A stretch of DNA of 64,000 bases from an uncultured Peptoniphilus sp. (GTDB lineage Bacteria > Bacillota > Clostridia > Tissierellales > Peptoniphilaceae). The notes under the pieces were generated by a model that was given only the letters and a program-made list of their open reading frames with translations, did not search any database and had not been told where the DNA came from. The stretch is taken from the NCBI GenBank assembly GCA_902488455.1, contig CABTWG010000002.1:1-64000 (forward strand), read 5' to 3'. Below are positions 36,494 to 45,549 of the stretch, one piece after another. Position 1 is the stretch's first letter. Each line of letters opens with the position of its first letter. The position numbers were made by a program, and so were the translations under genes.

Positions 36494-36917
36494 GTCTGTT
36501 TTCATTTATTGTTTTGATCATGTCTGAAAGATTTACTTGTGTTCTTTCTAGTAGTTCATCTGCATAGTCACGAGCTCCTTCTCTTATTTGAGTGGATTCT
36601 CTTTGTGCTGAGCTTAGAATTTCTTCTGCTCTTTCATTTGCCTTTAGTACGAGTTCATCTTCTCTTATCATTTCTTCTGCATGAGCTCTTGCTGCTGCCA
36701 TGATTCTGTCAGCTTCTTCATGAGCGCCTGTGATGATTTGATCTCTATCTGTAGAGATTTGTTGCGCTTCTTTAATTTCTGATGGAAGTTCTGCTTTTAT
36801 ATCTCTTATTATTTCTAGAACTTCTTCTTTTTCAATCATAGTCTTTCCTGTAAGAGGAATACTACTTGCTGTTTGGATAAGTTGTTCTAACTCATCTACC
36901 AATTCCATTAGTGTCAT
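36477..36917 (-). CDS. Coiled-coil protein next to coaD (often labelled ATPase or DivIVA-like)
   Basis: The 146-residue protein is almost entirely helical and charged, with heptad-like repeats from about 40 to 135 and alanine-rich segments (EEADRIMAAARAHAEEMI, ANERAEEILSSAQRES). It resembles the stalk of F-type ATP synthase subunit b or DivIVA tails, which explains the misleading labels such proteins receive. No nucleotide-binding motif is present. It lies 5 bases after coaD, a common clostridial arrangement. Function unknown. Confidence 0.8.
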   Translation of the reverse strand: MTLMELVDELEQLIQTASSIPLTGKTMIEKEEVLEIIRDIKAELPSEIKEAQQISTDRDQIITGAHEEADRIMAAARAHAEEMIREDELVLKANERAEEILSSAQRESTQIREGARDYADELLERTQVNLSDMIKTINENRQELRG

Positions 36918-36922
36918 ATCGA

Positions 36923-37402
36923 CTACCTCCCTATTAATTTTTCTTTCATAGCATCGCCTACTATGTCTGGAACAAATAAACTTAAATCTCCATCAAACAT
37001 CGCCACTTCTTTTGCAAGTGTTGAGCTTACAAATGTGTTTTTGTTTGATGATAGTAGAAATACAGTTTCTAGTCCTTCGTAGTAGTGCATATTTGCCATT
37101 GCTAATATATATTCACTTTCATAGTCGGAAGCTGTCCTTATGCCTCTTACTATTACTTTACAGTCCTTTTCTTTTGCATAGTCTGCTAAGAGTCCTGTGA
37201 ATGAATCTATGGTTACTCCATCTATGTCTTTTGTAACTTCTTCTAGTAATTCCATTCTTTCTTCTACTGTGAAGAGTCCCTGTTTTTTTACATTGTTTAA
37301 GACTGCGACTGTTACTTCTCCAAATATATCTGTGGCACGTTTTATTATATCTATATGCCCATTAGTAACAGGGTCGAAACTACCCGCATATATTGCTTTC
37401 AT
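36923..37402 (-). CDS. coaD: Phosphopantetheine adenylyltransferase
   Basis: CoaD catalyses the penultimate step of coenzyme A synthesis, adenylating 4'-phosphopantetheine. The 159-residue protein opens with AIYAGSFDPVTNGHIDII (the T/HxGH nucleotide site) and has VRGIRTASDYESEY and the late LLSSNKNTFVSSTLAKEVA. Its start lies 23 bases inside rsmD, the usual rsmD-coaD coupling. Confidence 0.98.
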   Translation of the reverse strand: MKAIYAGSFDPVTNGHIDIIKRATDIFGEVTVAVLNNVKKQGLFTVEERMELLEEVTKDIDGVTIDSFTGLLADYAKEKDCKVIVRGIRTASDYESEYILAMANMHYYEGLETVFLLSSNKNTFVSSTLAKEVAMFDGDLSLFVPDIVGDAMKEKLIGR

Positions 37403-37940
37403 CTGGCACTCCCAATACTTTTATGGATGTAGAGCCGTATTTTCTTTCTTTTAACACTTCGTAGTTAGAAAAATCTATTCTACTTCCATCTCTATATTCT
37501 ACCACTAATAATCCATCTTTTTTAAGTAATTTTCTTTCTTTTATTATTTCTAGCGAATGACGATACTTTTGCAGTTCGTCAAATGGCGGATCCATGTAGA
37601 TTATATCAAATCTTTCTTCTGTGGTTTTTAAGTATTTTTTATAGTCCATATTTATGATCTTTGCGCCTTCTATAAGCTTTGTGTGTTTTAGATTTTCTCT
37701 TGTGACTTTTAGCGATTCACTAGATGTATCTACAAAGACACAGCTCTTTGCGCCCCTGGATAAAAATTCTATTCCATTTCCTCCAGAGCCACAGAATAAA
37801 TCCAGTGCTTCTTTACCATGGAAGTATTGACCTACCATATTAAATACTGATTCTTTTACTCTATCTGAGGTCGGTCTTACATCCATTCCTTCTACAGACA
37901 TAAGTCGCATTCCCTTTGATGTTCCTGATATTACTCTCAT
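37380..37940 (-). CDS. rsmD: 16S rRNA (guanine-966-N2)-methyltransferase RsmD
   Basis: RsmD methylates G966 of 16S rRNA. The 186-residue protein has MRVISGTSKGMRL, DLFCGSGGNGIEFLSRGA (SAM site) and the catalytic MDPPF. The second glycine motif reads GSGGNG rather than the more usual GSGALG. It lies 41 bases downstream of recG and overlaps coaD. Confidence 0.95.
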   Translation of the reverse strand: MRVISGTSKGMRLMSVEGMDVRPTSDRVKESVFNMVGQYFHGKEALDLFCGSGGNGIEFLSRGAKSCVFVDTSSESLKVTRENLKHTKLIEGAKIINMDYKKYLKTTEERFDIIYMDPPFDELQKYRHSLEIIKERKLLKKDGLLVVEYRDGSRIDFSNYEVLKERKYGSTSIKVLGVPDESNICG

Positions 37941-37981
37941 AATCCTCCAATTATTTATTATTTTAACATATTATCAATAAT

Positions 37982-39994
37982 CTAACAATTAAACTTTCGA
38001 GAAATTAGTCTATCTACGCTTATTTTTAGTTGTAAATGGTCTGGTTCTATAAACTCTGGATCATTTGTCCATATTCTTTTTGCTTCTTTAGCTGCGTATT
38101 TTAAAATCATCTTGTCTTTTAATGGATTTGCCAAAATGAATCCCATAAATCCAGATTGTCTTACTCCAAATATATCTCCAGAGCCACGAAGCTCCAAATC
38201 TTTCTCTGAAATATAAAACCCATCTGTGGATTCCACCATTACCTTCATCCTCATTGAGGCTATTTCTGATTCCGATTTATTATATAGGATGCAATAACCT
38301 TGGTGGGTTCCTCTTCCTACTCTTCCTCTTAGCTGATGGAGTTGTGAGAGCCCAAATCTCTCTGCGTTTACTACCATCATCACAGTTGCGTTTGGAACAT
38401 TTACCCCAACTTCTACTACCGTTGTCGATACGAGGACATTTATCCTGTTTTTCTCAAAGTCCTCCATGATCATGTCTTTTTCATCTGGTTTCATCTGTCC
38501 ATGAAGAAGTCCCACATTGTAATCTTTGAAGTATTTTTTAATTTCTTTATAGACTTTTTTCACAGAGTTTAGATCAAGCATCTCGTTTTCGTCAATCATT
38601 GGACAGATTATATAGGCTTGTCTTCCTTCTTTCAATTCTTTCTCTATAAATTCAAGAGCTTTTAACAGTCCATTTTCATTTATGGTTGCAGTTTGAATCT
38701 TGAGCCTTCCTGCAGGTGGAGTGTCTATCGTTGAAACCTGCAAGTCTTGATACATTACTAGAGCAAGGGTCCTTGGTATCGGTGTTGCTGTCATAACTAT
38801 GGTGTGGACTCCCTTGTCTGATAGATTTTTCCTCTGCATAACTCCAAATCTGTGCTGCTCGTCCACTATACTTATTCCAAGATTTTTAAATTCTACATTT
38901 TCTGATATAAGTGCATGGGTTCCTATAATCATGTGAATTTCGCCAGATTTTAATTCGTGAAGCACCTTGTCTTTTTCAGATTTTTTCATTGAGCCTATGA
39001 GCAAGGCTACATTTATTCCAAGTCTATCAAATGTAGCTTTAAATGAATTGTAATGCTGTGTCGCCAAGATTTCCGTCGGAGCCATAATCGCTGATTGGAA
39101 TCCATTTTTGTAAAATAAGTACATTATTGCCATTGCAACTACGGTCTTACCTGAACCTACATCACCTTGGATGAGCCTGTCTACACGAAATCCGCTCTTT
39201 AAACCTTCTATTACTTCGTCGATTACTTTCATCTGAGAATCGGTCAGTGTAAATGGAAGGATTTTTAAAAATTCATCTATACTATATTCCCTAAGTTTTA
39301 CGCCTGTCTCTTCTCTTTCTTTTTTTAATTTAGATAGAGCGAGAAGATATACTAGAATTTCGTAGAACGAATAGGAGTTTCTTGCATTTCCGTAAGCTTT
39401 TTGAGATTTCGGTCTATGAAGCTCCCTCATAGTTCTATCCATATCGAAAAGTTTGTACCTTTCCAATATTTCTTCTGGCAATACATTTTTCCATGTGTAT
39501 TCTTTTAAGACTTGGTCTGTAAGTTTTATAAGTTCTTTATTATTTATATCTTTCGTCTGTGAATATACCGGAATTATACTTCCTAGCACCTTTTTTCTCT
39601 TGGCATTTTCAAATTTAGGAGAAGTCATTGTAAGATTGTTTCCAAATCTTGAAACCTTTCCATAAAAATAAAACACCTCACCTTTTAAAAATGTAGAGGT
39701 TAGGAAGTTTTGATTGAAGTATGAAATTTTTAAATTAAATCCATCGGTTACGACTACATCGAGCCTCTTAAATCTCCCTTGATAATGGGGCACTGCCTGC
39801 ACCACTTCTGCTTTTATTGTGGCGAACTCTCCTTCTCTTAAGTCTTTTATGGATTTTAAATTGGTTGAGTCTATAAATCTCACCGGAAAATATTCCATTA
39901 GGTCTGCTATCGTTTCCATCCCCATGTTTTCCAAGTAAGATTTTTTCTTCGGTCCAACTCCTTTTAATGTATCTATTTTGTCAAATAGTTTCAT
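37982..39994 (-). CDS. recG: ATP-dependent DNA helicase RecG
   Basis: RecG remodels stalled replication forks and branched DNA. The 670-residue protein has the N-terminal wedge/OB domain, helicase motif I GDVGSGKTVVA, motif II DEQHRFG, motif III VMTATPIPRTL, and motif VI QLRGRVGRG. Length is normal. A short GGAG site precedes the ATG, and a terminator-like hairpin stands between it and fakA upstream. Confidence 0.98.
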   Translation of the reverse strand: MKLFDKIDTLKGVGPKKKSYLENMGMETIADLMEYFPVRFIDSTNLKSIKDLREGEFATIKAEVVQAVPHYQGRFKRLDVVVTDGFNLKISYFNQNFLTSTFLKGEVFYFYGKVSRFGNNLTMTSPKFENAKRKKVLGSIIPVYSQTKDINNKELIKLTDQVLKEYTWKNVLPEEILERYKLFDMDRTMRELHRPKSQKAYGNARNSYSFYEILVYLLALSKLKKEREETGVKLREYSIDEFLKILPFTLTDSQMKVIDEVIEGLKSGFRVDRLIQGDVGSGKTVVAMAIMYLFYKNGFQSAIMAPTEILATQHYNSFKATFDRLGINVALLIGSMKKSEKDKVLHELKSGEIHMIIGTHALISENVEFKNLGISIVDEQHRFGVMQRKNLSDKGVHTIVMTATPIPRTLALVMYQDLQVSTIDTPPAGRLKIQTATINENGLLKALEFIEKELKEGRQAYIICPMIDENEMLDLNSVKKVYKEIKKYFKDYNVGLLHGQMKPDEKDMIMEDFEKNRINVLVSTTVVEVGVNVPNATVMMVVNAERFGLSQLHQLRGRVGRGTHQGYCILYNKSESEIASMRMKVMVESTDGFYISEKDLELRGSGDIFGVRQSGFMGFILANPLKDKMILKYAAKEAKRIWTNDPEFIEPDHLQLKISVDRLISRKFNC

Positions 39995-40016
39995 ATTTTC
40001 TCCATTTAAAAATTTT

Positions 40017-40044
40017 AAAAAAAATAAGCAGATTTTAATCTGCC
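40017..40044 (-). terminator. Terminator after the fakA-like gene
   Basis: The stem GCAGAT / ATCTGC is followed by TTATTTTTTTT on the minus strand. The loop is small and the stem short, so read-through into recG is likely. Confidence 0.65.
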
Positions 40045-41678
40045 TATTTTACTGAAACGATGTAGTAGTATAGAGGTTGAGCTCCTCTTACTAGTTCCAC
40101 GTCTAACTCATCATAAATTTCTTCTAGTTTATCCATTAGCTCTTCTGTATCTTCTTCTTCAAGTCCATTTCCATAGTATAAAGTTATGACAGAAGATTCG
40201 TCGTCTACCATTTTTTCAATAAGTTTTTCTGTTACTTCGTCTAAATTATCTCCAAAGGACTCTATTTCTTTTCCAGTAAGACCGATTATTTGATCTTTTT
40301 TAATTTGAGATCCGTTTGAATTTGTATCTCTTACTGCATAAGTTACTGATCCAGTCTTAATATGATTTAGTTCTTCATTCATATTTTCGATATTTGCTTC
40401 TGGATCTTCTTCTTCGTCAAAGACAAATAGAGCTCCTATTCCTTGTGGAACAGATTTAGTTTCTACTACGTATACGTCCTTTTCGGATAATTCTTTTGCT
40501 TGATTAGCAGCTAAAACGATGTTTGAATTGTTTGGAAGAAGTATGATGTGATCTGCGTTTAAACTATCTATCGCCTTTACGAAGTCCTCTGTAGAAGGAT
40601 TCATAGTTTGTCCTCCTTCTATTATATAGTCAACGTTTAGTGACTTAAACACTTCGTTAATTCCTTCTCCCATAGAAACAGAAACTATCGCATATTTTTT
40701 CTTTATATTATTCTTTCTAGCATTTTCAACTTCAGATTCATCAAATAGAGTTTCAGTGTGTTGATACCTCATATTGTCTATCTTTATATCTTGAAGCTGA
40801 CCAAGCTCTACTGCATATTCGAGAGCTCTACCAGGGTTATTGGTATGGACATGGACCTTTATAACTCCAGTTCCTCCACCACCTACTACAAGTAGACAGT
40901 CTCCCAGTGGCATTAATTTATTCTTTAAGTCCTCAGTGTCATCGATGTCAGTTCTTATTACAAACTCTGTACAGTAACCGAATTCTAGATCTTTATCATA
41001 ATCATCGAAAGAAATTTCTTTCTGTTCTTTCTTCTTAAGTTCTTCATCTTCAGCTACTTGTTCAATAACTTCTCCCTTTAGGGCTTTAAGAGCACCTTCA
41101 AAAAGATACACAAGACCTGCTCCCCCAGAGTCAACTACCCCTGCTTCTTTTAAAACAGGAAGTTTTTCAGGAGTTTTATTTAGAGATTCTTTTGAAGCCT
41201 TAACTATTGCTTCCATGAAATCTAAAGTGTTGTCGTACTTGCTATAATTTTTCATAGCAAAATCAGCCGTTTCTCTACCAACAGTCAAAATTGTACCTTC
41301 AGTTGGTTTCATAACAGCTTTGTAAGTTGTGTCTGATGCAGATTTCAAAGCCTTAGCTAAATCTTTATTAGTTATAGTTTTCTTGTCTTTTAGTCCTTCT
41401 GCAAATCCTCTTAAAAATTGGGATAAAATTACCCCTGAGTTTCCTCTGGCTCCCATTAAAGAACCACGAGAAGCAGCAAGGGCTACTTCATAAACATCAT
41501 CAGATTCAAGTTCGTTTACCTGCTTAAGAGCAGATTTAGATGTAAGACCCATGTTAGTACCAGTGTCCCCGTCTGGAACAGGAAATACATTAAGGGTATT
41601 TACATGGTCTTTATTCATCAAAAGAAAATTCACCGCGCCATTTATACATGACTTAAGTGAAACAATTTTATTAGTCAT
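40044..41678 (-). CDS. DAK2-domain fatty acid kinase subunit (FakA/YloV-like)
   Basis: FakA phosphorylates fatty acids bound to a FakB (DegV) protein for phospholipid synthesis. The 544-residue protein has the DhaL-type N-terminal domain with FPVPDGDTGTNM and RGSLMGARGNSGVILSQFLRG, then a central and a DegV-like C-terminal region. No FakB gene is in the window. It follows an Asp23-family gene, as yloU-yloV in Bacillus. An acidic stretch (NGLEEEDTEELMDKLEEI) lies near the end. Confidence 0.94.
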   Translation of the reverse strand: MTNKIVSLKSCINGAVNFLLMNKDHVNTLNVFPVPDGDTGTNMGLTSKSALKQVNELESDDVYEVALAASRGSLMGARGNSGVILSQFLRGFAEGLKDKKTITNKDLAKALKSASDTTYKAVMKPTEGTILTVGRETADFAMKNYSKYDNTLDFMEAIVKASKESLNKTPEKLPVLKEAGVVDSGGAGLVYLFEGALKALKGEVIEQVAEDEELKKKEQKEISFDDYDKDLEFGYCTEFVIRTDIDDTEDLKNKLMPLGDCLLVVGGGGTGVIKVHVHTNNPGRALEYAVELGQLQDIKIDNMRYQHTETLFDESEVENARKNNIKKKYAIVSVSMGEGINEVFKSLNVDYIIEGGQTMNPSTEDFVKAIDSLNADHIILLPNNSNIVLAANQAKELSEKDVYVVETKSVPQGIGALFVFDEEEDPEANIENMNEELNHIKTGSVTYAVRDTNSNGSQIKKDQIIGLTGKEIESFGDNLDEVTEKLIEKMVDDESSVITLYYGNGLEEEDTEELMDKLEEIYDELDVELVRGAQPLYYYIVSVK

Positions 41679-41687
41679 AAATACCTC

Positions 41688-42077
41688 TTATTTTATTCTT
41701 ATTCCTTCAACTACCACTTCTACATTGTATGGTTCGATTCCAGTTAAATCTTTGATGTAGAATTTTACATTTTCAATTATATTTTCTCCAACTGTAGAAA
41801 TCTTAACTCCATATTCAAGCACTACATGGATTTCTATCGTTAATTTATCGTCTTCAGTTATAACTTTTATTCCTTTAGAAATATTTTCAAATTTTAGTAG
41901 TTCCAAAAGTCCATCAGTTGCACTTTTAGAAGCCATGCCTACTATGCCGTAGGATTTCATAGCGGCCATACCTGCTATGGTTGCGATTACATTATTTTCA
42001 ATTACTACAGCACCTTTTTCATTATTTATGATTGCTGGCATAAGCTCACCTCCAATTACATCTATTATATCAGACAA
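41688..42077 (-). CDS. Asp23/Gls24 family protein (YloU-like)
   Basis: The 129-residue protein fits the Asp23 family (IENNVIATIAGMAAMKSYGIVGMA near the start, a central LTIEIHVVLEYGVKI strand region, and a C-terminal NVEVVVEGIRI). Members are linked to envelope stress and alkaline shock. Its pairing with the fakA-like gene 9 bases downstream is widely conserved. Confidence 0.93.
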   Translation of the reverse strand: MSDIIDVIGGELMPAIINNEKGAVVIENNVIATIAGMAAMKSYGIVGMASKSATDGLLELLKFENISKGIKVITEDDKLTIEIHVVLEYGVKISTVGENIIENVKFYIKDLTGIEPYNVEVVVEGIRIK

Positions 42078-42192
42078 GCGTCCATATATTCAAGAAATAC
42101 TCTCATCTTATTAAATCGGCTAAATTTTTAAAATTTTTATGACGCGTTTTTACCGGCTTTAATATAACAACTTCATTAGCTTATAAATCTTA

Positions 42193-42224
42193 TAAAAAAA
42201 GTAGCTACCATTTGGTAACTACTT
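42193..42224 (-). terminator. Terminator of the DUF4342 gene
   Basis: The stem AAGTAGTTACC / GGTAGCTACTT on the minus strand has one mismatch and a 4-base loop, followed by TTTTTAT. Confidence 0.85.
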
Positions 42225-42241
42225 AAAAAATCTATTTAGTT

Positions 42242-42820
42242 TTATTTTTCTTCTTCATCTTCATCAATTATTACTTGGTCTTCTTCGCTGTTTTCTGACT
42301 TACCATCTTTAGGTCTAGTCTTGCTCTTAATGTACTCTTCAACGTCAATGGCACTTCCATCTTCCATCAAGATTAAGAATTTATATGCACTTGTAAAAGC
42401 TACACCCATTCCTAAAACTGCTGCGATAGGAGCTGCAATAGCACCAACTATAGAAGCTGTTAGAGAAAGTTGAAGCACGATTTCTTCGTCCTTTTTAATA
42501 AGAAGCTTTCTGGCATTTCCCTTTCTGAAAATTTCTTTTATAGCTTCTATTATATCTTCTACACTGTTTTGAAGACTTCCGATGGTCTTATTTGCAGATT
42601 TTGTGAATTTGTCTTGGAATGCTCTAAAAGCTTCATCAGTTTCTCTATCAAATTCACTTTCTTTGTCTTCTTTTTCAAATTTTCTAAATTGATTTCTTTC
42701 TTTTATAAGCTCAATTGCGCGATCTACATCTCCATCTGCATCGATAAGAGCAATTCTTACTTCACTAAATTCTGCTCCAGTCATATTTAAAACATAATCA
42801 ATTGCTTCTAATGTTATCAT
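42242..42820 (-). CDS. DUF4342 protein with UBA/TS-N-like N-terminus
   Basis: The 192-residue protein starts with a helical UBA-like segment (MITLEAIDYVLNMTGAEFSE... DVDRAIELIK, about 1-40), as in EF-Ts and NAC. A charged linker follows, then the DUF4342 core (about 80-165) with KEIFRKGNARKLLIKKDEEIV and a hydrophobic stretch LTASIVGAIAAPIAAVLGMG that may enter the membrane, and an acidic tail. Function is unknown. I use the ATG at 42820: a GAGGTG site lies 6 bases before it, while the GTG three codons upstream is part of that site. Confidence 0.85.
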   Translation of the reverse strand: MITLEAIDYVLNMTGAEFSEVRIALIDADGDVDRAIELIKERNQFRKFEKEDKESEFDRETDEAFRAFQDKFTKSANKTIGSLQNSVEDIIEAIKEIFRKGNARKLLIKKDEEIVLQLSLTASIVGAIAAPIAAVLGMGVAFTSAYKFLILMEDGSAIDVEEYIKSKTRPKDGKSENSEEDQVIIDEDEEEK

Positions 42821-42904
42821 TATTATCACCTCATTATAGTCTTACCCGAAATTTAAACTGATAATCAAAAATGGTCAATATCAATTCTAAAAGTTTTGTG
42901 AAAT

Positions 42905-42937
42905 AAAAAAATCTTAAATGATTTCTCACTTAAGATT
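42905..42937 (-). terminator. Terminator of ktrB-ktrA
   Basis: The stem AAATCTTAA / TTAAGATTT with a 12-base loop is followed by a T run on the minus strand, just after the ktrA stop. Confidence 0.8.
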
Positions 42938-42947
42938 TCTTATATTT

Positions 42948-43604
42948 TTAGTCTTTAATCTTTTCAATTTCTTTTATATCTTCATCTTTTCCTAGAAGTA
43001 CAAGTACATCTCCTTCTTGTAATAAAGAATCTGGATAAGGATCTATTTTTATATCATCATTTCCACGTTCGATGGCAAGAACTGTAACTTTGTACTTGCT
43101 TCTCACATTAAGTTGTTTCAAATTTTTTCCTACCCAAGTAACAGGACACAAAAATTCTGCTATCGAATAGTCTGGAGAAAGTTGTATGAAGTCCATTAGG
43201 TTTGATGCACTTAAATTGTGTGCAACCCTTACTCCCATATCTCTTTCCGGAAATATTATTTTATCAGCTCCTAACTTTTTAAGTATAAGAGCTTGTCTAT
43301 TGCTCGTAGCCTTCGCAACTATATATTCAATTCCTGCCTCTTTAGCAAGAACTGTGGACATGATTGCCGCTTCAAAGTTTGTGCCTATAGCAACTACTGC
43401 TGCATCGAAATTTTTAAGTCCCATTTCGCTGGTGGCATTCTCATCCATTACATCGCATTGTATCGCTGTGGTTACATAATCTGCAATCTCCTCTATGGAA
43501 TCCAAATTTATATCCACAACCATTACTTCGTTTCCAAGTTCTGAAAGTGTCTTCGCAGCAGAAGATCCAAACTTTCCGCAACCAAATACTATATATGATT
43601 TCAT
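42948..43604 (-). CDS. Potassium uptake regulatory subunit KtrA (TrkA family)
   Basis: This cytoplasmic RCK protein gates the K+ channel-like partner encoded just upstream. Residues 1-125 form the nucleotide-binding RCK_N domain (VFGCGKFGSSAAKTLSELG, then VVDIN). Residues 135-218 form the TrkA_C domain. I choose the ATG at 43604 (218 residues), where the nucleotide fold begins and a GGGGTGAT site precedes it; the longer frame starts inside ktrB. The ktrB stop lies within that ribosome site, indicating coupling. Confidence 0.94.
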   Translation of the reverse strand: MKSYIVFGCGKFGSSAAKTLSELGNEVMVVDINLDSIEEIADYVTTAIQCDVMDENATSEMGLKNFDAAVVAIGTNFEAAIMSTVLAKEAGIEYIVAKATSNRQALILKKLGADKIIFPERDMGVRVAHNLSASNLMDFIQLSPDYSIAEFLCPVTWVGKNLKQLNVRSKYKVTVLAIERGNDDIKIDPYPDSLLQEGDVLVLLGKDEDIKEIEKIKD

Positions 43605-43608
43605 TTTA

Positions 43609-44946
43609 TCACCCCACCAATATTTTTCCTGATGCATACTTAATACTAGATGGCTTCGTCTTCATTAAACCTACCGCAAGGGTGGTCGGTCCAACTCTAC
43701 CTATAAACATTGTAAACCCTAGGATTATCTTTGAGATATCAGAAAGATGAGGAGTTATTCCTCTACTCATACCTACGGTTCCAAATGCACTTACACTTTC
43801 AAAAAGTATATCTAAAGAATCAAATCTGTCATGCTCTACAATTGTGATCGCCATGGTTACTATGACTACAAGTGAGATGCAGACAATGGTTATTGCAAGT
43901 GCCCTAAGTATTACTTCTCTTTCAATCTTTCTATTAAATATAACTATATCATGATCTCCTCTAACCATTCCTATGGTGGAGAAAACCATAACCGCAAATG
44001 TTGTGGTCTTAAGTCCACCTGCAGTAGATGCAGGACTTCCTCCGATAAACATTAAAAGGATGTATATAATTGCTGTTGCATCATGAACTTGTCCTATATC
44101 TATGGAATTAAATCCAGCAGTTCTAGTAACTGTTGATTGGAAGAAAGAAGCGAGCACTTTATGTCCAAAGCTAAAATCTCCGATGCTTAGAGAGTTATCA
44201 TACTCTATTAAAAGCGTTGCGATGGTTCCTATAAACAGTAGAAGAACTGATACAGAGATTACAACCTTTGAGTGCATCTTTAGATTTCTAAAATTTCTTG
44301 AATTATATATGTCCATGTAGACTAAAAATCCAAGTCCTCCAATAATAACTAGACCACATATAATCATGTTTATATAGATATCTCCACTATACGGCACAAT
44401 TGAGTTGCCAAAGAGATCGAATCCGGCATTACAAAATGCAGATATAGCATGAAATATGGAATACCAAATTCCAGTTTTAAATCCAAATTTTGGAATCAGA
44501 GAAAAACTTAGAAGAAGAGCTCCAATAAATTCAATTAAAAATGTAATCTTCGTAACGTATATAACCCATTTTACTATTCCAGACATAGATGTTATATTAA
44601 GTTGTTCCTTTACAAGAAGTCTTTGTTGCAAAGAAACTCTTTTTCCTAAAAGAACTGTTGTGATTGAAAATAATGTTATAGTTCCAAGTCCACCTATTTG
44701 AATAAGAGTTATAATTACAACTTTTCCAAAGGTTGACCACTGTGTTGCTGTATTTGCTACTACAAGTCCTGTTACTGCAGTGGCAGAGCTTGATGTAAAA
44801 AATGCATTTACAAAACCTATAGAATTTCCATCTGCAGATGCGATTGGAAGACTAAGTAGCATTGCACCGATTAAGATTACTATTAAAAATGACATTCCTA
44901 AAAATAAAGGAGCATTCTTAACTATTCTTTCGTATAATTTCGTCAT
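43609..44946 (-). CDS. Potassium transporter subunit KtrB (TrkH family)
   Basis: This is the membrane K+-translocating subunit (about 445 residues) with the four-fold repeated M-P-M architecture of the TrkH/KtrB family. Visible pore-loop segments include TSSSATAVTGLVV, HAISAFCNAGFDLFG, TRTAGFNSID and SVSAFGTVGMSRGI, each with a selectivity-filter glycine. I start at the ATG at 44946 (MTKLYERIVKNAP); the longer frame starts at a TTG within the rplT terminator stem. No good ribosome site is seen before this ATG, so the start is a little uncertain. Confidence 0.93.
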   Translation of the reverse strand: MTKLYERIVKNAPLFLGMSFLIVILIGAMLLSLPIASADGNSIGFVNAFFTSSSATAVTGLVVANTATQWSTFGKVVIITLIQIGGLGTITLFSITTVLLGKRVSLQQRLLVKEQLNITSMSGIVKWVIYVTKITFLIEFIGALLLSFSLIPKFGFKTGIWYSIFHAISAFCNAGFDLFGNSIVPYSGDIYINMIICGLVIIGGLGFLVYMDIYNSRNFRNLKMHSKVVISVSVLLLFIGTIATLLIEYDNSLSIGDFSFGHKVLASFFQSTVTRTAGFNSIDIGQVHDATAIIYILLMFIGGSPASTAGGLKTTTFAVMVFSTIGMVRGDHDIVIFNRKIEREVILRALAITIVCISLVVIVTMAITIVEHDRFDSLDILFESVSAFGTVGMSRGITPHLSDISKIILGFTMFIGRVGPTTLAVGLMKTKPSSIKYASGKILVG

Positions 44947-44956
44947 ATTTTTTTCG

Positions 44957-44985
44957 AAAAAAATAAGTTCCCACAAAGGGAACTA
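44957..44985 (-). terminator. Terminator of infC-rpmI-rplT
   Basis: The stem GTTCCC / GGGAAC (44967-44983) with a 5-base loop is followed by TTATTTTTTT on the minus strand, just after the rplT stop. Confidence 0.87.
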
Positions 44986-45333
44986 TTAGTTTTTAGCTAA
45001 TTCAACAAGTTTTGCAAAGCCTTGTGGATCATTTATAGCAATTTCAGAAAGCATCTTTCTGTTAATTTCTACTCCGTGATTTTTAAGCCCAGCGATAAAC
45101 TTTGAATAACTCATTCCATTTTGTCTACAAGCAGCATTGATTCTTGTAATCCAAAGTTGTCTAAAGTCTCTTTTTCTTTGTTTTCTACCGAAGAATTGGT
45201 AATTAAGAGATTTCATAACAGCTTGATTAGCTGGTCTAAATAATTTAGATTTTGCTCCAAAATATCCTTTTGCTTGTTTTAATACTTTTTTATGTCTTTT
45301 CTTAGCGTTAACGCCTCTTTTAACTCTAGCCAT
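44986..45333 (-). CDS. rplT: 50S ribosomal protein L20
   Basis: L20 is needed early in 50S assembly and represses its own operon by binding the leader. The 115-residue protein opens [19 protein letters not shown] and contains [13 protein letters not shown]. It is the last gene of infC-rpmI-rplT. Confidence 0.99.
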   Translation of the reverse strand: MARVKRGVNAKKRHKKVLKQAKGYFGAKSKLFRPANQAVMKSLNYQFFGRKQRKRDFRQLWITRINAACRQNGMSYSKFIAGLKNHGVEINRKMLSEIAINDPQGFAKLVELAKN

Positions 45334-45345
45334 TTCTACCTCCTA

Positions 45346-45537
45346 TTAAGGAATCATATGATCAATTCTTCTTTGATCGCCTTTAGATACTACTGCTGAT
45401 TTTCTTAATTTTCTTTTTCTTTTAGCTGTCTTCTTTCCTGTAAGATGACCTTTATATGCAAAAAATCTCTTTATTTTTCCAGAGCCAGTTCTCTTAAATC
45501 TCTTAGCTGACGCTCTGTGTGTTTTCATCTTAGCCAT
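45346..45537 (-). CDS. rpmI: 50S ribosomal protein L35
   Basis: The 63-residue basic protein begins [20 protein letters not shown] and has the [18 protein letters not shown] segment. It lies between infC and rplT with short spacers and strong ribosome sites. Confidence 0.99.
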   Translation of the reverse strand: MAKMKTHRASAKRFKRTGSGKIKRFFAYKGHLTGKKTAKRKRKLRKSAVVSKGDQRRIDHMIP

Positions 45538-45549
45538 ATTATCCTCCTA

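Noticed and set aside
36477..36917. Calling the coiled-coil protein an ATP synthase b subunit
   Set aside because: It has no membrane anchor and no other ATP synthase genes lie nearby.
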